The notes: generated by a model from the letters alone, not told the origin. A stretch of 64,000 nucleotides of DNA from Nepenthes gracilis (GCA_033239525.1 BSYO01000024.1:8207991-8271990); one strand, 5' to 3'; positions 11,147-24,111 are shown, counted from the first letter of the stretch. Translations and numbers: made by a program.

Positions 11147-11156
11147 AGGGGGCTAG
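11147..11156 (+). other. Polypurine tract, element 1
   Basis: The sequence 'aggggg' followed by 'ctag' directly precedes the 3' LTR. Element 2 has 'ggggggctag' in the same place on the minus strand. The tract primes plus-strand DNA synthesis in LTR elements. Confidence 0.6.
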
Positions 11157-12005
11157 TAATGAGTCCAACTACACTATGGGCTGATTCAAGTCCAAGCTGA
11201 GCCCATCTGTGAAGAAAAGCCCCACGAGGACTGGAGCCTATGAGGCCCAAATGACAGGTCCAAGTACAGCAAAACATAGTGGGCCAGTGAAGATAGGGAC
11301 CGATTAGGTCCAACAGGTAGTCCCCTACAACATGACCAATCATGATAGAGAAACCTTCCAACTCAGCGACAATAGTCTAACTAGTGCAGGGGCGACGGCG
11401 CAGATGCCTGCCATTAGTGGCCGTAGTCAACAATAAAAAAGGACGCTACCCTTACCAAGTCGTTGCCAGGCATGGCTGACGAATCACCACTTCCCGAAAT
11501 GTTTAGGTGAATGTCAACAATGACTATCCGCGGTCGCACCACCATCACAAGGTAACAATTAAGATATTGGCTATGACTGTTGGCGGGGTAGGTCAGCGAA
11601 TCTTGGTAAGACACCTATTGCGAGCCTTGACACCAACATCATCTCTGCGAAACATTTTTATCATAAAATGTAAAGCTCGGAAAGAAAAGCTCTCTTTTAA
11701 TAGCTCTCAAAGTCGCTCTTTTAGGGAGCCTAGTCCTCCACTTAACTCACATTCCGCCGCATAAGTATATTCATGTATTCTTTTACATCCTCGCATCTTT
11801 CCATCCGTTAAGAAAGATTTCTAATTTGAATGTCGGAAGATAAATTAAAGAGTGAGTCTCGCCAATCCTCTAATATCTTATTTGTTGTTTATAGTGTGTA
11901 GAACTCAAGTTAACAGAGATAAAGATTAGATTCGATTGAGTTTGACCTGATGCGGAAGACCCATCGGCTTCCTAATCTGTACAATTTAAATTTAGGGACG
12001 TATCA
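11157..12005 (+). repeat. 3' LTR of element 1
   Basis: It begins 'taatgagtcc', a decayed form of TGATGGG as seen at the start of the solo LTR at 52479, and ends 'gtatca' like the 5' LTR. Length is 849 bases. The right half matches positions 1-375. It carries 'ttgaatgtcgga' (11826-11837), a motif shared by the other Tat-type LTRs here. The following five bases are 'gatac'; the matching left duplication is outside the window. Confidence 0.8.
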
Positions 12006-12079
12006 GATACTTAATGGTGTTAAATAGGCTATCACTATTTTTTCAACAGTTAACATATAAACATGTCGTTCTAGCATAG

Positions 12080-12960
12080 TAAAAGACAAAAATATCTTAA
12101 CCAAATATGGCACGTGCCCACTTATGCTGAATCAGATGTGCCTCCGAGTCATGTTGGTTTAACCATGGTTATAACAAAAAATAAAGTAATATAATTATAT
12201 AAAATATTATAAAAATATATTATGTTTTATTTATTTTATCAAATATTTTTATTATAATTTATAAAAATAAAAAAATATATTTAATAATAACTTACTTATT
12301 TTTAATCTTTACTTGTATTTCTATTTGTACAACTACCACCACTTCTAGAATCATTATTTTTACTAAAATGTAAAATAATCAATTTTTTTATGTAATTTTA
12401 TATATCTAATCAATCCTTAAAAAGGATACACAATTTTATTATCTTCAATATTATCTTATTTCTTTTTAATCAATTATTTGATCCTCAATACTAAAAACTA
12501 ATTCAGATGACAATATACTTGCTAGTGGGGCTAATAAATGTTGTCCTATTACTGTGAATATGAAAAATATATGCTCATTAACCATCTACTATACTAAGCC
12601 GAAATTGTTAAAGTCGATTGCAGATTTGCAACAAGCAAAAACAGACAAATTTCAGTATTTCTTTTTCTTAAGTTAAAATTTTACCTATAAATACCATTAT
12701 CTATCTTCATCCAATTCACACTTACCATTTATCAAAATTTTCACTGTTAATCGCTTCTCATTATTGTCTAATTTCTTTTATAATCTATTTTTATTTATGA
12801 TTAGATTTATATTCTAATTTGTATTCTATTCACTTTTTTATTTAATTCCTTAGTATATTTTTATTAGGGCCCACAAATTTTCTGACAATCAATCACAGGC
12901 ACAAAGTAGTAGTTCTAAACACAATCCATTCGGAAGAAATATCAAAGTAGAATTTGTGAT
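12080..12960 (+). repeat. hAT-like repeat, copy 1 (direct repeat with 13205-14155)
   Basis: This AT-rich stretch is the first of two diverged direct copies. Shared blocks in order include 'aatatggcac...gcccac', 'aaaatattataaaaatatat', 'ttatttattttatcaaatattttta', 'aaaaaggatacaca', 'accatttatcaaa' and 'cacaaagtagtagttcta'. The GGCACG-rich start, a TATA-like box with an A/C-rich leader (12680-12780) and a serine-rich start of a possible frame resemble 5' ends of plant hAT transposons. That identity is an inference; the repeat pairing is seen directly. Confidence 0.6.
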
Positions 12961-13204
12961 TTGTTTGACTTAGTGATACATGAATGTGAATGGAAAGCTA
13001 TTTGTAAAACATATAAAAATAATTATAGTTATTATAATATTAGAGACATTAAATATTTAATTTGACATATGAGAAAACATGAAGAGTAGAAGCAACAGGA
13101 AGTAACACAGTGGAGAATTGATGTTTGGTAGTACTAATATGTTTTGCTATGATTTTACATGACCGTGACCGTTATAGTTTAAATAAAAAAAACTAAAATA
13201 ATGG

Positions 13205-14155
13205 GCCATGCCAGACATATCATGATTCAAAATAAAAATATTTCCGCCTAATATGGCACATGGCCCACCTATGTTAAGTCGGAGGTGTCTCCGTGTCTTG
13301 TTGATTCAGGCACTACTATAATAAATAGAAAAAATATATATATAAACGTAATTACACAAAATATTATAAAAATATATCACATTTTATTTATTTTATCAAA
13401 TATTTTTACTATTATAATTTATAAAAATTAAAAAAATATCTAATAATAACTCACTTATTTAGAATCTTCACTTATATCACTATAGCTACTTCTAAAACCA
13501 TCCTCTTCACCATAATTCAAAATAATTAAATTTTTTATTCGATCTTTTACATCTAACTAATTATTAAAAAGGATACACATTTCTATTATCTTTAACATTA
13601 TTATACTTATTTTTTATAAACTTACTAGACCCTTTATGTCGATACTATTTTCGATGACACTACACTTACTGGTGAAATTAAAAGATCTTATGTCATTACT
13701 TTAAGTATAAAAATGTGTACATGTTAGCCTTTCACTGTATTGTTACTGCTACTAATGTTGTTATGCATTGAGTTGAAATTGTTGAATTCAATTATTACTT
13801 TGTAACGGTAAAAATATACAAATTTCAGTGTCACTCTTTTTTTAAGTTAGAATTTTACTTATAAATATCATTGTCTACCTTCATCTAATTTTACATTTAC
13901 CATTTATCAAATTTCTCACTCTTAATCTCTTCTCATTGCTACCTAATTATTTTATGATATATGATTATTTGTGGTTTAATTTACATTCTAATTTTTGTTA
14001 TATTATTTTACTTATTATTTCTTTATTACATTTTTGTTTAATTCCTTAGAATATTTTTATTATGGTCCAAAACTTTCATAATGATTAATCACAAGTACAA
14101 AGTAGTAGTTCTACACTCGGTCCATTCCGAAGAAAATATTAAAGTAGAACATTGA
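13205..14155 (+). repeat. hAT-like repeat, copy 2
   Basis: This is the second copy of the repeat at 12080-12960. The offset grows from about 1140 to 1195 bases along the pair, so small insertions and deletions have accumulated. The left end, 'atggcacatggcccacctatg...ggtgtctccgtg', keeps more GC than copy 1. TATA-like 'acttataaatatc' lies near 13858. About 245 bases of unrelated AT-rich DNA separate the copies. Confidence 0.6.
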
Positions 14156-14654
14156 GGGCCATCAATAATAAATTTGAAAATTCTAACAACAATATATTTA
14201 ATTTTTATCATCTCCACTTCCAAGGTGGCTAGCAGATTAACATTCCCGTAACATATGAAAACAAACAACATCACCACCTCCGATTCTATTGATGTTAGGT
14301 ATTGCTATTTTTTTACGTAGTTATTCTGATTAAAAAATTGTATCCAAACAACGGAGTTGTTAAGAACAAGAACTAAACTAGAAATTTTGTCACAGAGGGT
14401 CTTCTTAACATTTCTTTCTCTGGTTTGTCCCCAACATTGACCGTTCATATACAGCTAAAATTACATATTAAAATGGGGGATGCCGTGGCAGGGTACCTGC
14501 AGGCCATTAAAACTGAATAGACCCAGGTGCAGGGCATTATGATTGAGGCAATTACACCAGCCAACTACTACATAGTAAAAGCTTCAGACCGTCAGAATCA
14601 GAGGGAGGGAGGGAGACCAAAAGGCTAAGGGAGGAGGAAGGTAAGCCCGAGATT
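14156..14654. other. Upstream region of the putative gene at 14655
   Basis: No coding or repeat signal was recognised. The last 70 bases are purine-rich ('gagggagggagggag', 'gggaggaggaag') and could be a 5' leader of the gene that follows. I did not find a convincing TATA box. Confidence 0.35.
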
Positions 14655-17600
14655 ATGGAAGAAAGCGAGAACAGTTCAAACACTGGAAGGGGAATGTATT
14701 ACTCTCCCCCAACACACCATCTTCTTCAAGAAGCAGTGAAAGCTATTCTCAGATGTCTGGGCTTTGAATCTACTTGTGCTCCTGCAGAAGTGGACGCAAG
14801 AGCCAACGACGGAACAAGTCCTCAAGCGGAGTCTAGTTCTAGTTCTACAACGGCAAATACAGCTTCGACAAACGACCCAGCTGCTGATCCACCGACTTCT
14901 ACCCTAGTACTCTCTCTCTCTCTCTCCCCAAATGAATTCTAATATGAGAAAACCGTGTTTATATTACGTGCATCCAAATGGGTGAATAGATATTTTTATT
15001 TGAAAATACAAAATGAAAGTTTATAACCACAGGGAATTACTGATCTAGATTTCCAGACTCATTCATTCACCATGCACAAGGGCATTGATCAAATAGAAGT
15101 GTAATAAAGTAGAGAGCATGCAATTTGTGGCGAAGGGGAAATTTGAGAACAGCATGTTCATGGAAATATTTTCATATTTTGTCCTAACCATAGATACCTG
15201 CTCAATCATTAAGCATGAAGGAAAATCATTTAAAATCCAATTTCTATCATAAGAGCCAATCAACTCACAATTTATGGCTCACTGGCCGATACAAACTACA
15301 CTAACATTTAAACATGCCAAAATTAAACATATTTCAAATTATTTTGGTAACATATTACAATTCCCAAACTACAAAATATCCTTTAGCAAATCCTTATGAA
15401 AACTCTTTCGGTCCAAAGCCCAATAAGTGATCCGTGCCTGCTAATTCAAAAAATAATAAAAACGATAAATGTAAGTTTAAAACTGAAGAAAATATACAAT
15501 AGTTGATATACATGAGAAAATGTGAAGAGAATAAAATATCATTCATTATATACAAAATACATGATAAATAAGAACTAGTAGCAATCACTGATAGGGTCGA
15601 ATATCAAAGGTTGGATTATAAATTTTTATCCTATAGTTTGGGTCATATGTCACTATCTAAAACCTATAGATAGGTTAATTAGATATATCACATTTTAAAT
15701 AGAAACAAACACCACTTTTTAACCGTTGAATATTATGTTGTGACCTTCACATAAAAATTAATATAATACAATATATAAAAATACATTTTATCAATTTTTC
15801 ATAACGATTCTAATTAGACAAAAGAAATACTATGTAAAAATAAGCAAATTTTTAAAAATATGAAAAAACAAATAACTTAAATTTAGTTATAGAGCTTTTT
15901 ATCATTAAATTTAGTTATAGAGGTTTTTATCTAATTCTTACATGAGAATAACATGAAGCGCTAAGTATTAAAAAAAAATTAAAAATTCTTTGAAATATCT
16001 TTGAATTAAGTCACCGGCCTTTAAAATCTCATGATCTATTAATAATTCTAGCATGAACACAAGCCAAAATCAAGAGAAGTACAAAAATATTACATACATG
16101 TCAATCTAGAACAAGAATAAAAAACTTCTAAAAATTTTAAAAATAGGTTTTAAAAAAAAGGAATTTACATGTACTTTACTTAATTTGATTTACCTAAATT
16201 TTGCTCAAAATCATTTCGAATCCTTTTCCTCCTCCTTTATCTCTTCTCATCTTTTATTTCTCTCTAAAAACTCAAAACAATAAGCTAAAAAATGACAAAA
16301 GTCTTTCTATAACATATTAACACACGTGCGTCAATCATACGTGCATAAGGCATGAAAACTAAAACTAACATATACATATGCACCTATTAAGTACGTATCT
16401 GGTGCTAGACTATTAAAGCAAATACATATAAGTGGCATTCATACACACATTATGCACGGAGATACCATCACATATACATACATGCATAACTCTTGCACCC
16501 CTTAAACTTTCACCACCGCGATCTAACACTTCACTTCTAACCCGAACTAATAATCAACCTTAATAATTCACTAAATTAATTAATTTAAATAATTTTATAT
16601 ATCAAAATTAGTACTTGGGTATTATATTTCTACCCTTTTTATAAAATTTTGTCATTAAAATATACATGCCTTAATAATAGAATAAGTGTGGGTACTTCCT
16701 TCAAATATTAGCTTCTTGCTTTCAAGTGGCTTCTTTTAAAAAGTGATTGTACCATAGATCCTTTACTAAAAAATTAACCTTAGTATGAAATACTTGGTCA
16801 CGCTATCCCAAAATTTGAACTAGTTCCTTCACATATGTCATGCCTTCATTAGTTCTCAATTGCTCATATTCATTAATATGGGATGTGTTAGCTACATACT
16901 TTTAAAGTATCAAAAAGTAAACCATATCGTAAGTTATGAGGTAAGACCAATAATCTATATGTCACATCTTCAATCTATAACACCTCCTCAAATGGCTTGA
17001 TAAATCTTAGTTTATATCACGTCCATAATCCCAAATTTGATATTAATACTAAATTAATATTAATTAACTAATTAATCATTAAATAATATTTGAACGTAAA
17101 TTCTACGTTGATATCATGACTAACGACAAATAGATAATATACCATTATACATATGACCTAAATAAATCGCTACGTCACCGGTGGCTCGAATGCTGACCTA
17201 ATTAACATGACGTGAAACTTTAATTAAGGAATGATGTAGTACAATATAATATTTTAACATATAATAATATACGAAGGTAAACAAATATTCATAAACTTGA
17301 TCGAACGAAAATCAAAATTATCGACAACACCAATTCAAACGATATCCAAATTATAACAAAAGATTACAACAATCTTTAAACTGAATTGCAACATACTATC
17401 CGTATTCAAATACATTGACTAATTATATTATCTAACAAATTCTAAAGTTATCTAAAACTATCCAAACTAAAATACTACAATCTGAAGATTCAAAATATCA
17501 ACAAATATCACCTGAAACTGCATAATCAAATAAAATATAGTATAAGACCCATTAACCATTGTCCGGACATATTAGGCTGTATTGAACATTAATAATATAC

Positions 17601-20600
17601 TAAATTAGGCTCTTCATGTCAGCTCGATTCCTCGATCCCATTTGCCTAATTAGAACTTGTACATCTCATCTGATGGGGTTAGTAAAAATAGTAAATAGTG
17701 AGTCAAAAGTTTAGTAATATATTATATAGTAATAAACATATACATATCTCTATACTAAAGACATAACGAAAAGATCGATATATTGAAATTCAATGATATG
17801 TTGCGATATTTCATAATAATATATGTTCAACTTAATATAGATTTTTTAACTTGTTCTTTTCATATTTTTTCTTGATCTTAACCATAAAAACATGCTTAAA
17901 TCTTATTTTTCTTTAGGAATCAAGACTAATAAGCATTTTTAACTAAATAAATGGACAATCGAAACTCAAATTGTGTATATTCTCATACAATCAAAGGTCA
18001 TATGTTCCTATTCAAGATCAAAATATAAGCCGTATATTTATAACGTTATAAACGAGGCTAGTCGTCACTCCTTAACCCCGTGATTATATAGAGTCAAATA
18101 TTGATATACTATTATAATATATTAAAATGTGTCATAATATATCATTTGCTGAATCATAGTCCATGGTCTAATATTTAATTTAGAAAAAATTATAGACTTA
18201 ATTTTCTTAATTCTTAGTTCTCACCCTTCTAAAGAACGATTCATTATTTCTTAACGTAATTATATAATCCCTATCATGATTCTTTTTTTTCATGCACAAT
18301 GTGTGACGGACCAGATTATTCTCCATCGAATAACCTCCGTCAATTGTAACATAAACTAAAGTCCACAATTAGCAATTATGGATTCTACAGAAATTTCGAC
18401 AGAGTTTCCTCTGTAACTGAACGAAATACCACAAATACAACCTGTTTAAAAGACATCCTGTACAGGCACACAACTAATCATAATTGAATGTTGGCCTACA
18501 ACACACAACACAGGATCATATAAATGTCATATCATCCATGACTTCAGAACAGTAACCCTATCTACTACACTGGGTCTAGAGAGATGCTATCTACAAAACT
18601 CAAAATCATCAAAACCTGCGAAAGCATAACAAAACCATAATACAACAACAAGCCATATCCATCTATGAGTGGCTGTTTATATTCTACTATTATAAACATA
18701 ACCCAATCTTCAAGCTTCGACATTCAGCTGATATCTTCAAGCAAGTCTCTCTCCTTACTCTAACTAATCTGACGTCGGCTAAGTGTTCTCATTTGGAGAA
18801 AAAAACAGTAAGAGTGAGCGTACAGCTCAGCAAATGTAATCATAACTCACTAACAATCATGATAACGATGAAAGCAACAATTGGAAGGGCAAAAAGCACA
18901 AGATGTCAATGATCAGGAATCATGAGAGGAAATACGAAACATCTTGGAACATTAGATTCTCACGGTTACATCGGTTAGGCATTATTTATTTTTATTATTA
19001 TATCATCTTTGCGGATCCGGGCTAGTAAGCCATACTAACCAACGATGCGAGAGAACGAGGAAAGGAATGTGTTCGCTACACATTCTAAAGCCACGACTAC
19101 ATTTTAGGTCTGCAGCACTCAACTATCGATTGCATCTCCACTATGCAACATTTAACCAAACGGCTATATTTTAGGCTTGCAGCACTCGGCCAACACGCCC
19201 CATATCCCCCGGGGACCAGGGCAAACCTCGTTGTTCCACAATAGTTTTTTAAAGCGTACCACGAATATCACCCACTCTCACGAGCGGACAGAATACGTGG
19301 CCAAGTAATCATCGGGTTCACACTGCGATGGACATGGTAAGCCAAAGGATACTACCCCTATGAATCATGACCCTAGTTTCAAGATTAGTTCCAACACTTG
19401 GAGAGAAAAATTCACATTTTCCATACACATTCACAACTCAGGAAATCTCATTCCCATCATATACATCTCCATCCGAAAAATCACTCCATCACAATACACA
19501 ATGTGGATTCCCTTCCATTTACTTGCTCGGTTCGTAACTTTTTTTGGGACTCAATCTCGTTATTACAATCCAATTCATGTTCACAAGAGAATTTCGAATT
19601 TCATACCTTTGATAATCACGTTTCATTTTAGAAGCCTCCTGGGCTCGTTTCCTTACTTCCGGTGCCCAAATACACATTTTCGGGGCTTACACTTTAACAC
19701 AATATTTAGACATCACTTTTATAACAATTAAACGAGGGCAAAGCATGTAAATTTCCTATTTATTTTCGGATGAACAGTCTCAGGCCTCTTTTAAAGAATC
19801 CGGACGTCGCAAACGGTTCGATACTTGTGAAATCGGGCGTCCAGTTGATACATATGCACAATTGGGACATGGTGATTCATCTTGTGGGTTGATTCAACAT
19901 GCAACGAAGGTAGAAACATGCAATTTCCCCCTTTACACTCGGATGAACAGTGTCATGGCCGATTTAGAAGACCCGGACGCCGCGATCGGGTCGAAACGTG
20001 AGAAATCGAACTCGCGACCAATATATATACATCATTGGGACGTGGGGATTCACATTTTGAGGTCAATTTCATGATACACGGAAGGAAAACAGACAATCCC
20101 CAATTTCGTGGGTTAGAGTTTCGGTGAAACAAAACCGAGTGAATCGGACACGATTCGAACAACTAACTACATATTCATTGGCCATTAATCATGGGTTTCA
20201 TGATTCTAACGTTCATGGTAGGTATCGACACAAAATACCCAACAAAATTAAGCAAAACAACGAAAGAGAACGACAAGTGAGTATAAGAACACTTGCCTCG
20301 ACGCGTGCTTTCACCTTTATAACTAGCTCTCGGATGAATTCGGACTCCAAAGCCTCGATCTCCTCCCTTTTCTCACTAGAATCGACGCTCTCTCTCTCTA
20401 GAAGCTTCAGGGATCGTGGGAAAATGAGGAGAAAGAAGCACGATGCGACTTAAAAAGGCGCCACCACTCGAGTGCACCTTGAGCAAGCATCAGGCGGGCG
20501 CGATTCTGGAATTTCCGCTCGAGCAGCCAGTGGGCGAGCGCGGTTCTGGAAAACACACTCGAGCCACGGCTTGAGCACGCAGCAAGCACAAGTCTGCGAG

Positions 20601-23405
20601 CAGCGCTTCAGCAACACGAACCCAAATTCTTCTTGATTTTTCTTCCGATACCCAACCTTATTCGATCCATAGGCCTAGTATTGATCATTAGCATACTAAT
20701 CACCTCATCATTATCAAGTTTTCAGACCCGAAACCTCACACAGTGTTTTTCAAAAACTTAGTCATGATGAGATTTTAACATGTGGAATGTTAAATTAGCA
20801 TGTGGTGTAAGAAATTTATTAAGTTATGCAAATTTTAGCAAACTGATGCATTATTCAGTGTGTGCAGAGTTTTACATAAAATTCAAATCAAATATATATA
20901 TATTATACAGTCTTTATAAGCCATCTATTTGATAATTTAAAGTATATATAAATTTTTGTACAAATTTAAGGCATGTAAAGCTCAAAATTCAGCAAGAAAA
21001 TCAGAAAAAATCAGCATGAGTGTAGAATTTTGACAGTAGTGTACAAGACCGACAAGTATAGAAATTTTAGACTATATTTGTTAAATAACATGCATTTTCT
21101 AGCTTATATATAACATATATTTGATGATTTAAAGCCTGCATAAACTATTACACGAATTTAAGGTCTAAAATTCAGCAAAATTTAGGAAAAAAACAACAAA
21201 AATTAGTAATATGAATAAGTTTTTGTAATATCAGTTTATATACTTCACATATATGGCTTAATTCATCAAATTTCTAAACATGCATACTTACAAAGTAAGT
21301 CTAGAACCTGCTATAACATGGGGTACGGGATTTATCACATATAAGGTCATTAAAATATGCATTTAAGGCATGCATACAGCTATAGAGTAAAGTGTAGAAT
21401 ATGCATACATTTTATATACATTTAGGCATGAATTCTTATTAATTTTTGTTACAAAATGATGAGAAATTGACATGTATGATAAATATAATCATATATTTTA
21501 AATTTAAAGACATATATGAGTATTTGGATAAGAAAATCTTCACAATATCAACAAAAATTAGTAACAAAGGAAAAAAATTTGGATATGCACTTATTTTAAC
21601 TTGATTTATCTAATTTCTACCCTTAAATCATCAAATTGGAGCTTCATCAAGCTTTCTCTCTCTTTTTCTCTCTCTTCTCATTGACTCCCTCTCTCTTCTC
21701 TAAATTTTGCTACAAAAATGACTAAAATTGAGCTCGGGAATCTTTTATAACAGATTGGCATTCGAACGCGGGTTGGATGCTAGGATTCTGTTTTTGATGC
21801 CTTAGGCACATCAAGCCCACATCAAACCTACATCAAGCATCAATTAGGCACAAGTCATCCCAATCTAAATTTTGATTCTTTTGATCCAATTTTTCACATT
21901 CTTTGATCTTAATTTTAATTATATTAGTTTAATTAATCATAATTACATAATTTAAAGACTTGGACCTTACAATTTAAGTATTCCTCTTAAACCAAATCTC
22001 GAAACTTTTTTCGCTAGGAACACCTTCAGAAAGATATAATTACATTCTCAAAACTCAATTCAAATCTCATGCGGTTCGTATAGCTTTTCTAATGACTTCA
22101 TACACTTGTAATAGGTTTTGAATAAATTGTATTTTCTCTAAAGTTTCCTAAATTATTTCTAAACTAAATAGCCTTTGATCATCTAACTACAATATAATCC
22201 GTAAATATTTTCTAGTTTCTGGTCTTTTGTTAATTTGTCATACTTATAGATTATCAAAAAGTAAAACATATTATAAAAATTTATCAAGTTAGGAGGTAAG
22301 ATTAATCTATACATTACATCTTTAGTCCATTACAAGTCCTCCAATGGCTCAATAAACTTTAGTTTAAGTATTCCTGTTAAACAAAATTTGAAACTTCTTT
22401 CATTGAGGACACCCTTAGAAAGATATAATCACCTCTTCAAAGCTCAGTTTAGATCACATGTGGTTTGTATAACTTTTTTGGTGATTCTATGCCACTTATA
22501 ATCGATTTTGAATCAGTTGTATTTTGTCTAAAGTTTTGTGAATTATTTTTGAAATGAATAGTCTTCGGTCATTTATCTCTTTTCAATTAATTAGAGATTA
22601 ATATTTTCTTTCATATAAAGTCTCAAAATGTGTAATACTAACATTAGATCAGTACCTGTTATTATATACAAATTTGGCCAATAGTAAATAATTATGTCAC
22701 GGTAAATTTCTAAGCATGTCTTTAAGAATATATACTGTTTGCTTCGAATGATTATTCATTTTACGGATGAAAGGCTACACTGAATTTTGATTTTGTACCA
22801 GATTCTCCATGTAAGCCTTTTCAAAATATACATACGAATTCTGGGTAACATGTTGTTTTGAGGAAGATTTATAAGAACAAGGGACATGTATTTGGATTAT
22901 GAAAATTTTGTAATATTCATTGTTACCGAACAATTCATTTTGAGGAAGAGGATGACATTCTGGGTAACCCTTTCCCTCAAGCCCTATTTCGTCGTTCCCT
23001 CTTTTCCTGATTTTCTGTAATACAGTTTCTGACCTTCCGTTAATTTGCCCGGTATATCACCTTTGATAAACCATTGAAACATAAGTGGCATCAGAATCCT
23101 GTTGGTAAGTAGTCAAATGCGTAATTCTTGAAATCATGTTTTTTGACATGATATATGCTTAATCCACATCGACCCCAAAAGACCATTTATGTGATGGATT
23201 TGTCTTAAAGTATAAATTCAGTTTTGAACCATTACACAAAACTTGAATTTGTAGATGCCTTATTTATACTTAATTTGATTTCTTAGCAAGTACCATATGC
23301 AAGTACACTACAATACATTTGCAGGAAGATGAACTCGTCAGAAGGCCACCAAGGCCAATAGTGGATCCAGGAGGAGGTCCACAGACTAACTCTGCTGCTT
23401 CTTGA
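14655..23405 (+). CDS. Putative two-exon gene of unknown function, 110 aa
   Basis: Exon 1 would be 14655-14906 (84 codons: start 'MEESENSSNTGRGMYYSPPT', then 'HHLLQEAVKAILRCLGFEST', then a Ser/Thr-rich part). The donor is GTACTC at 14907, followed by a CT repeat. Exon 2 would be 23325-23405 after the good acceptor 'acatttgcag', encoding 26 residues ('EDELVRRPPRPIVDPGGGPQ' ... 'TNSAAS') and TGA. Both junctions are phase 0, so the frame joins cleanly. The pieces look coding, unlike their surroundings. The donor is weak, the intron is 8.4 kb and full of LTR debris, and further internal exons may be missed. If not spliced, exon 1 alone reads to a stop at 14942 (95 aa). I do not recognise the family. 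Confidence 0.4.
15590..16626 (-). repeat. LTR-like remnant in the putative intron
   Basis: On the minus strand it starts at 16626 with 'tataatacccaagtac', a likely decayed TGTAATACCC LTR start. A TATA-like box ('gttatagaaag') lies near 16310 and a GA-rich leader at 16200-16270. The same order of signals occurs in the LTR at 17015-21971. The lower end could not be placed, so the left coordinate is approximate. Confidence 0.35.
16918..17014. repeat. Left part of an interrupted dispersed repeat
   Basis: This piece matches 22266-22363 ('gaggtaaga', 'cacatctt', 'cctcaaatggct-ataaa-tt-agttta'). Its continuation lies at 21972-22192, on the other side of the LTR at 17015-21971. The repeat was therefore split by that insertion. 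Confidence 0.65.
17015..21971 (-). mobile_element. Outer solo LTR (Ty3/gypsy type), interrupted by a second solo LTR
   Basis: On the minus strand it runs from 'tgtaaggtccaag' at 21971 to 'ggattatggacgtgata' at 17015 (terminal CA decayed to TA). Flanks are 'gttta' (17010-17014) and 'attta' (21972-21976), a five-base duplication with one transition. Joining the flanks recreates the continuous repeat seen uninterrupted at 22266-22580, an internal empty-site control. Without the nested insertion the LTR is about 2.5 kb. A TATA-like box ('gttataaaag') lies near 21745, followed by a GA-rich leader at 21650-21720. Confidence 0.7.
18302..20740 (-). mobile_element. Inner solo LTR (Ty3/gypsy, Tekay/Del-like), nested
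   Basis: On the minus strand it starts 'tgtgaggtttcgggtc' at 20740 and ends 'ggtccgtcaca' at 18302, giving five-base inverted ends TGTGA/TCACA and a length of 2439. The flanks 'caatg' (18297-18301) and 'cagtg' (20741-20745) form a target-site duplication with one transition. It is GC-richer than its surroundings, with a possible 'tttttaagtcg' promoter box near 20450 and a GA repeat near 20395. No internal retroelement domains were found, so it is a solo LTR left by LTR-LTR recombination. Confidence 0.75.
21978..22192. repeat. Direct repeat unit 1 (right half of the interrupted repeat)
   Basis: This matches 22365-22580 over about 215 bases. Shared blocks are 'aagtattcct-ttaaac-aaat', 'agaaagatataat', 'tgt-ataacttt-t' and 'ttgaat-a-ttgtattt--tctaaagttt'. 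Its natural left neighbour is at 16918-17014. Confidence 0.7.
22266..22580. repeat. Uninterrupted copy of the dispersed repeat (empty-site paralogue)
   Basis: This copy carries the left part (matching 16918-17014) and the right part (matching 21978-22192) without interruption across 'ctttagtttaagtattcc'. It shows the state of the repeat before LTR insertion. Identity of the repeat family is not known to me. Confidence 0.65.
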
Positions 23406-23840
23406 ATGTCCGCTTTGGCAGCATGGACTCGTGGATCTACCAGTTATCTTATGGCAAAACAAGATATCTATGTATTATATGCCTTTTTTTTCCCTTTCTT
23501 TCATTTTTTTTTTTTAATTTTTTGCTCTTTGTTTTATCTGTGGAGATGAGACCGATTCAGGTCGGAGAACCAAACTATCAGGGATGTGATATTAGCAATG
23601 ATAACGCTAGTCAGACAGCATTTTGGTGCCTTTTTGAAGTATCTTAGAAATGGGGAATAAGGGATAGTTTAGTTTAGGGCATCGTTGGCATGAAATTTGT
23701 TCTCTTTATTTATTTTTATTTTTTTCCACCATTTTCTAGAGTCTTTCTACCCACTTGTTTTGTCCGTGTCAAAATATATCGGATTAAAGAAGGCTCTAGT
23801 GCTTAAATAGATAAAGAAACTTATTCTCTCTATCTTGATT
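23406..23840. other. Possible 3' UTR of the putative gene and following spacer
   Basis: After the TGA at 23403-23405 the sequence keeps a moderately mixed composition to about 23650, consistent with a 3' UTR, then becomes AT-rich with T runs. An 81-aa plus-strand open frame starting at 23402 overlaps it but looks like chance. Confidence 0.3.
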
Positions 23841-23849
23841 ATTTTTTTT

Positions 23850-24000
23850 TAAATAAATCATTATTATCTAATGTTTTAAAATAATTAATTTTAATAACTT
23901 TTTTTAATTTTTTAAAAATAATTAAATTATAATTATTCATTAAAAATAAATAGTTAAGACAGAAAGAACGGGCATCTCCATCTCTATGAAAGAAAGAGCT
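23850..24000 (+). repeat. AT-rich dispersed repeat, copy A
   Basis: The sequence shares an ordered set of AT-rich blocks with 42945-43105 and 40010-40150: 'ttttaaaataattaatttta', 'tttttttaattttttaaaa', then 'aaaaataaata-t-aagaca'. The paired 'aaataattaattt' and 'aattaaatta' stretches can fold back, as in a MITE. No protein is encoded. Confidence 0.5.
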
Positions 24001-24111
24001 CACCTAAATCCAAAATATATCCATCTTCATAAGTTAATGATTACTCATTATAAACAGCATTTGATCCATCTATATGGGTGGCATTTAAATAAACAAAGTT
24101 ACCTCCTAGAG

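Noticed and set aside
19360..19731. 123-aa plus-strand frame
   Set aside because: It lies inside the inner solo LTR, on the strand opposite to it, and has no domain or codon pattern to support it.
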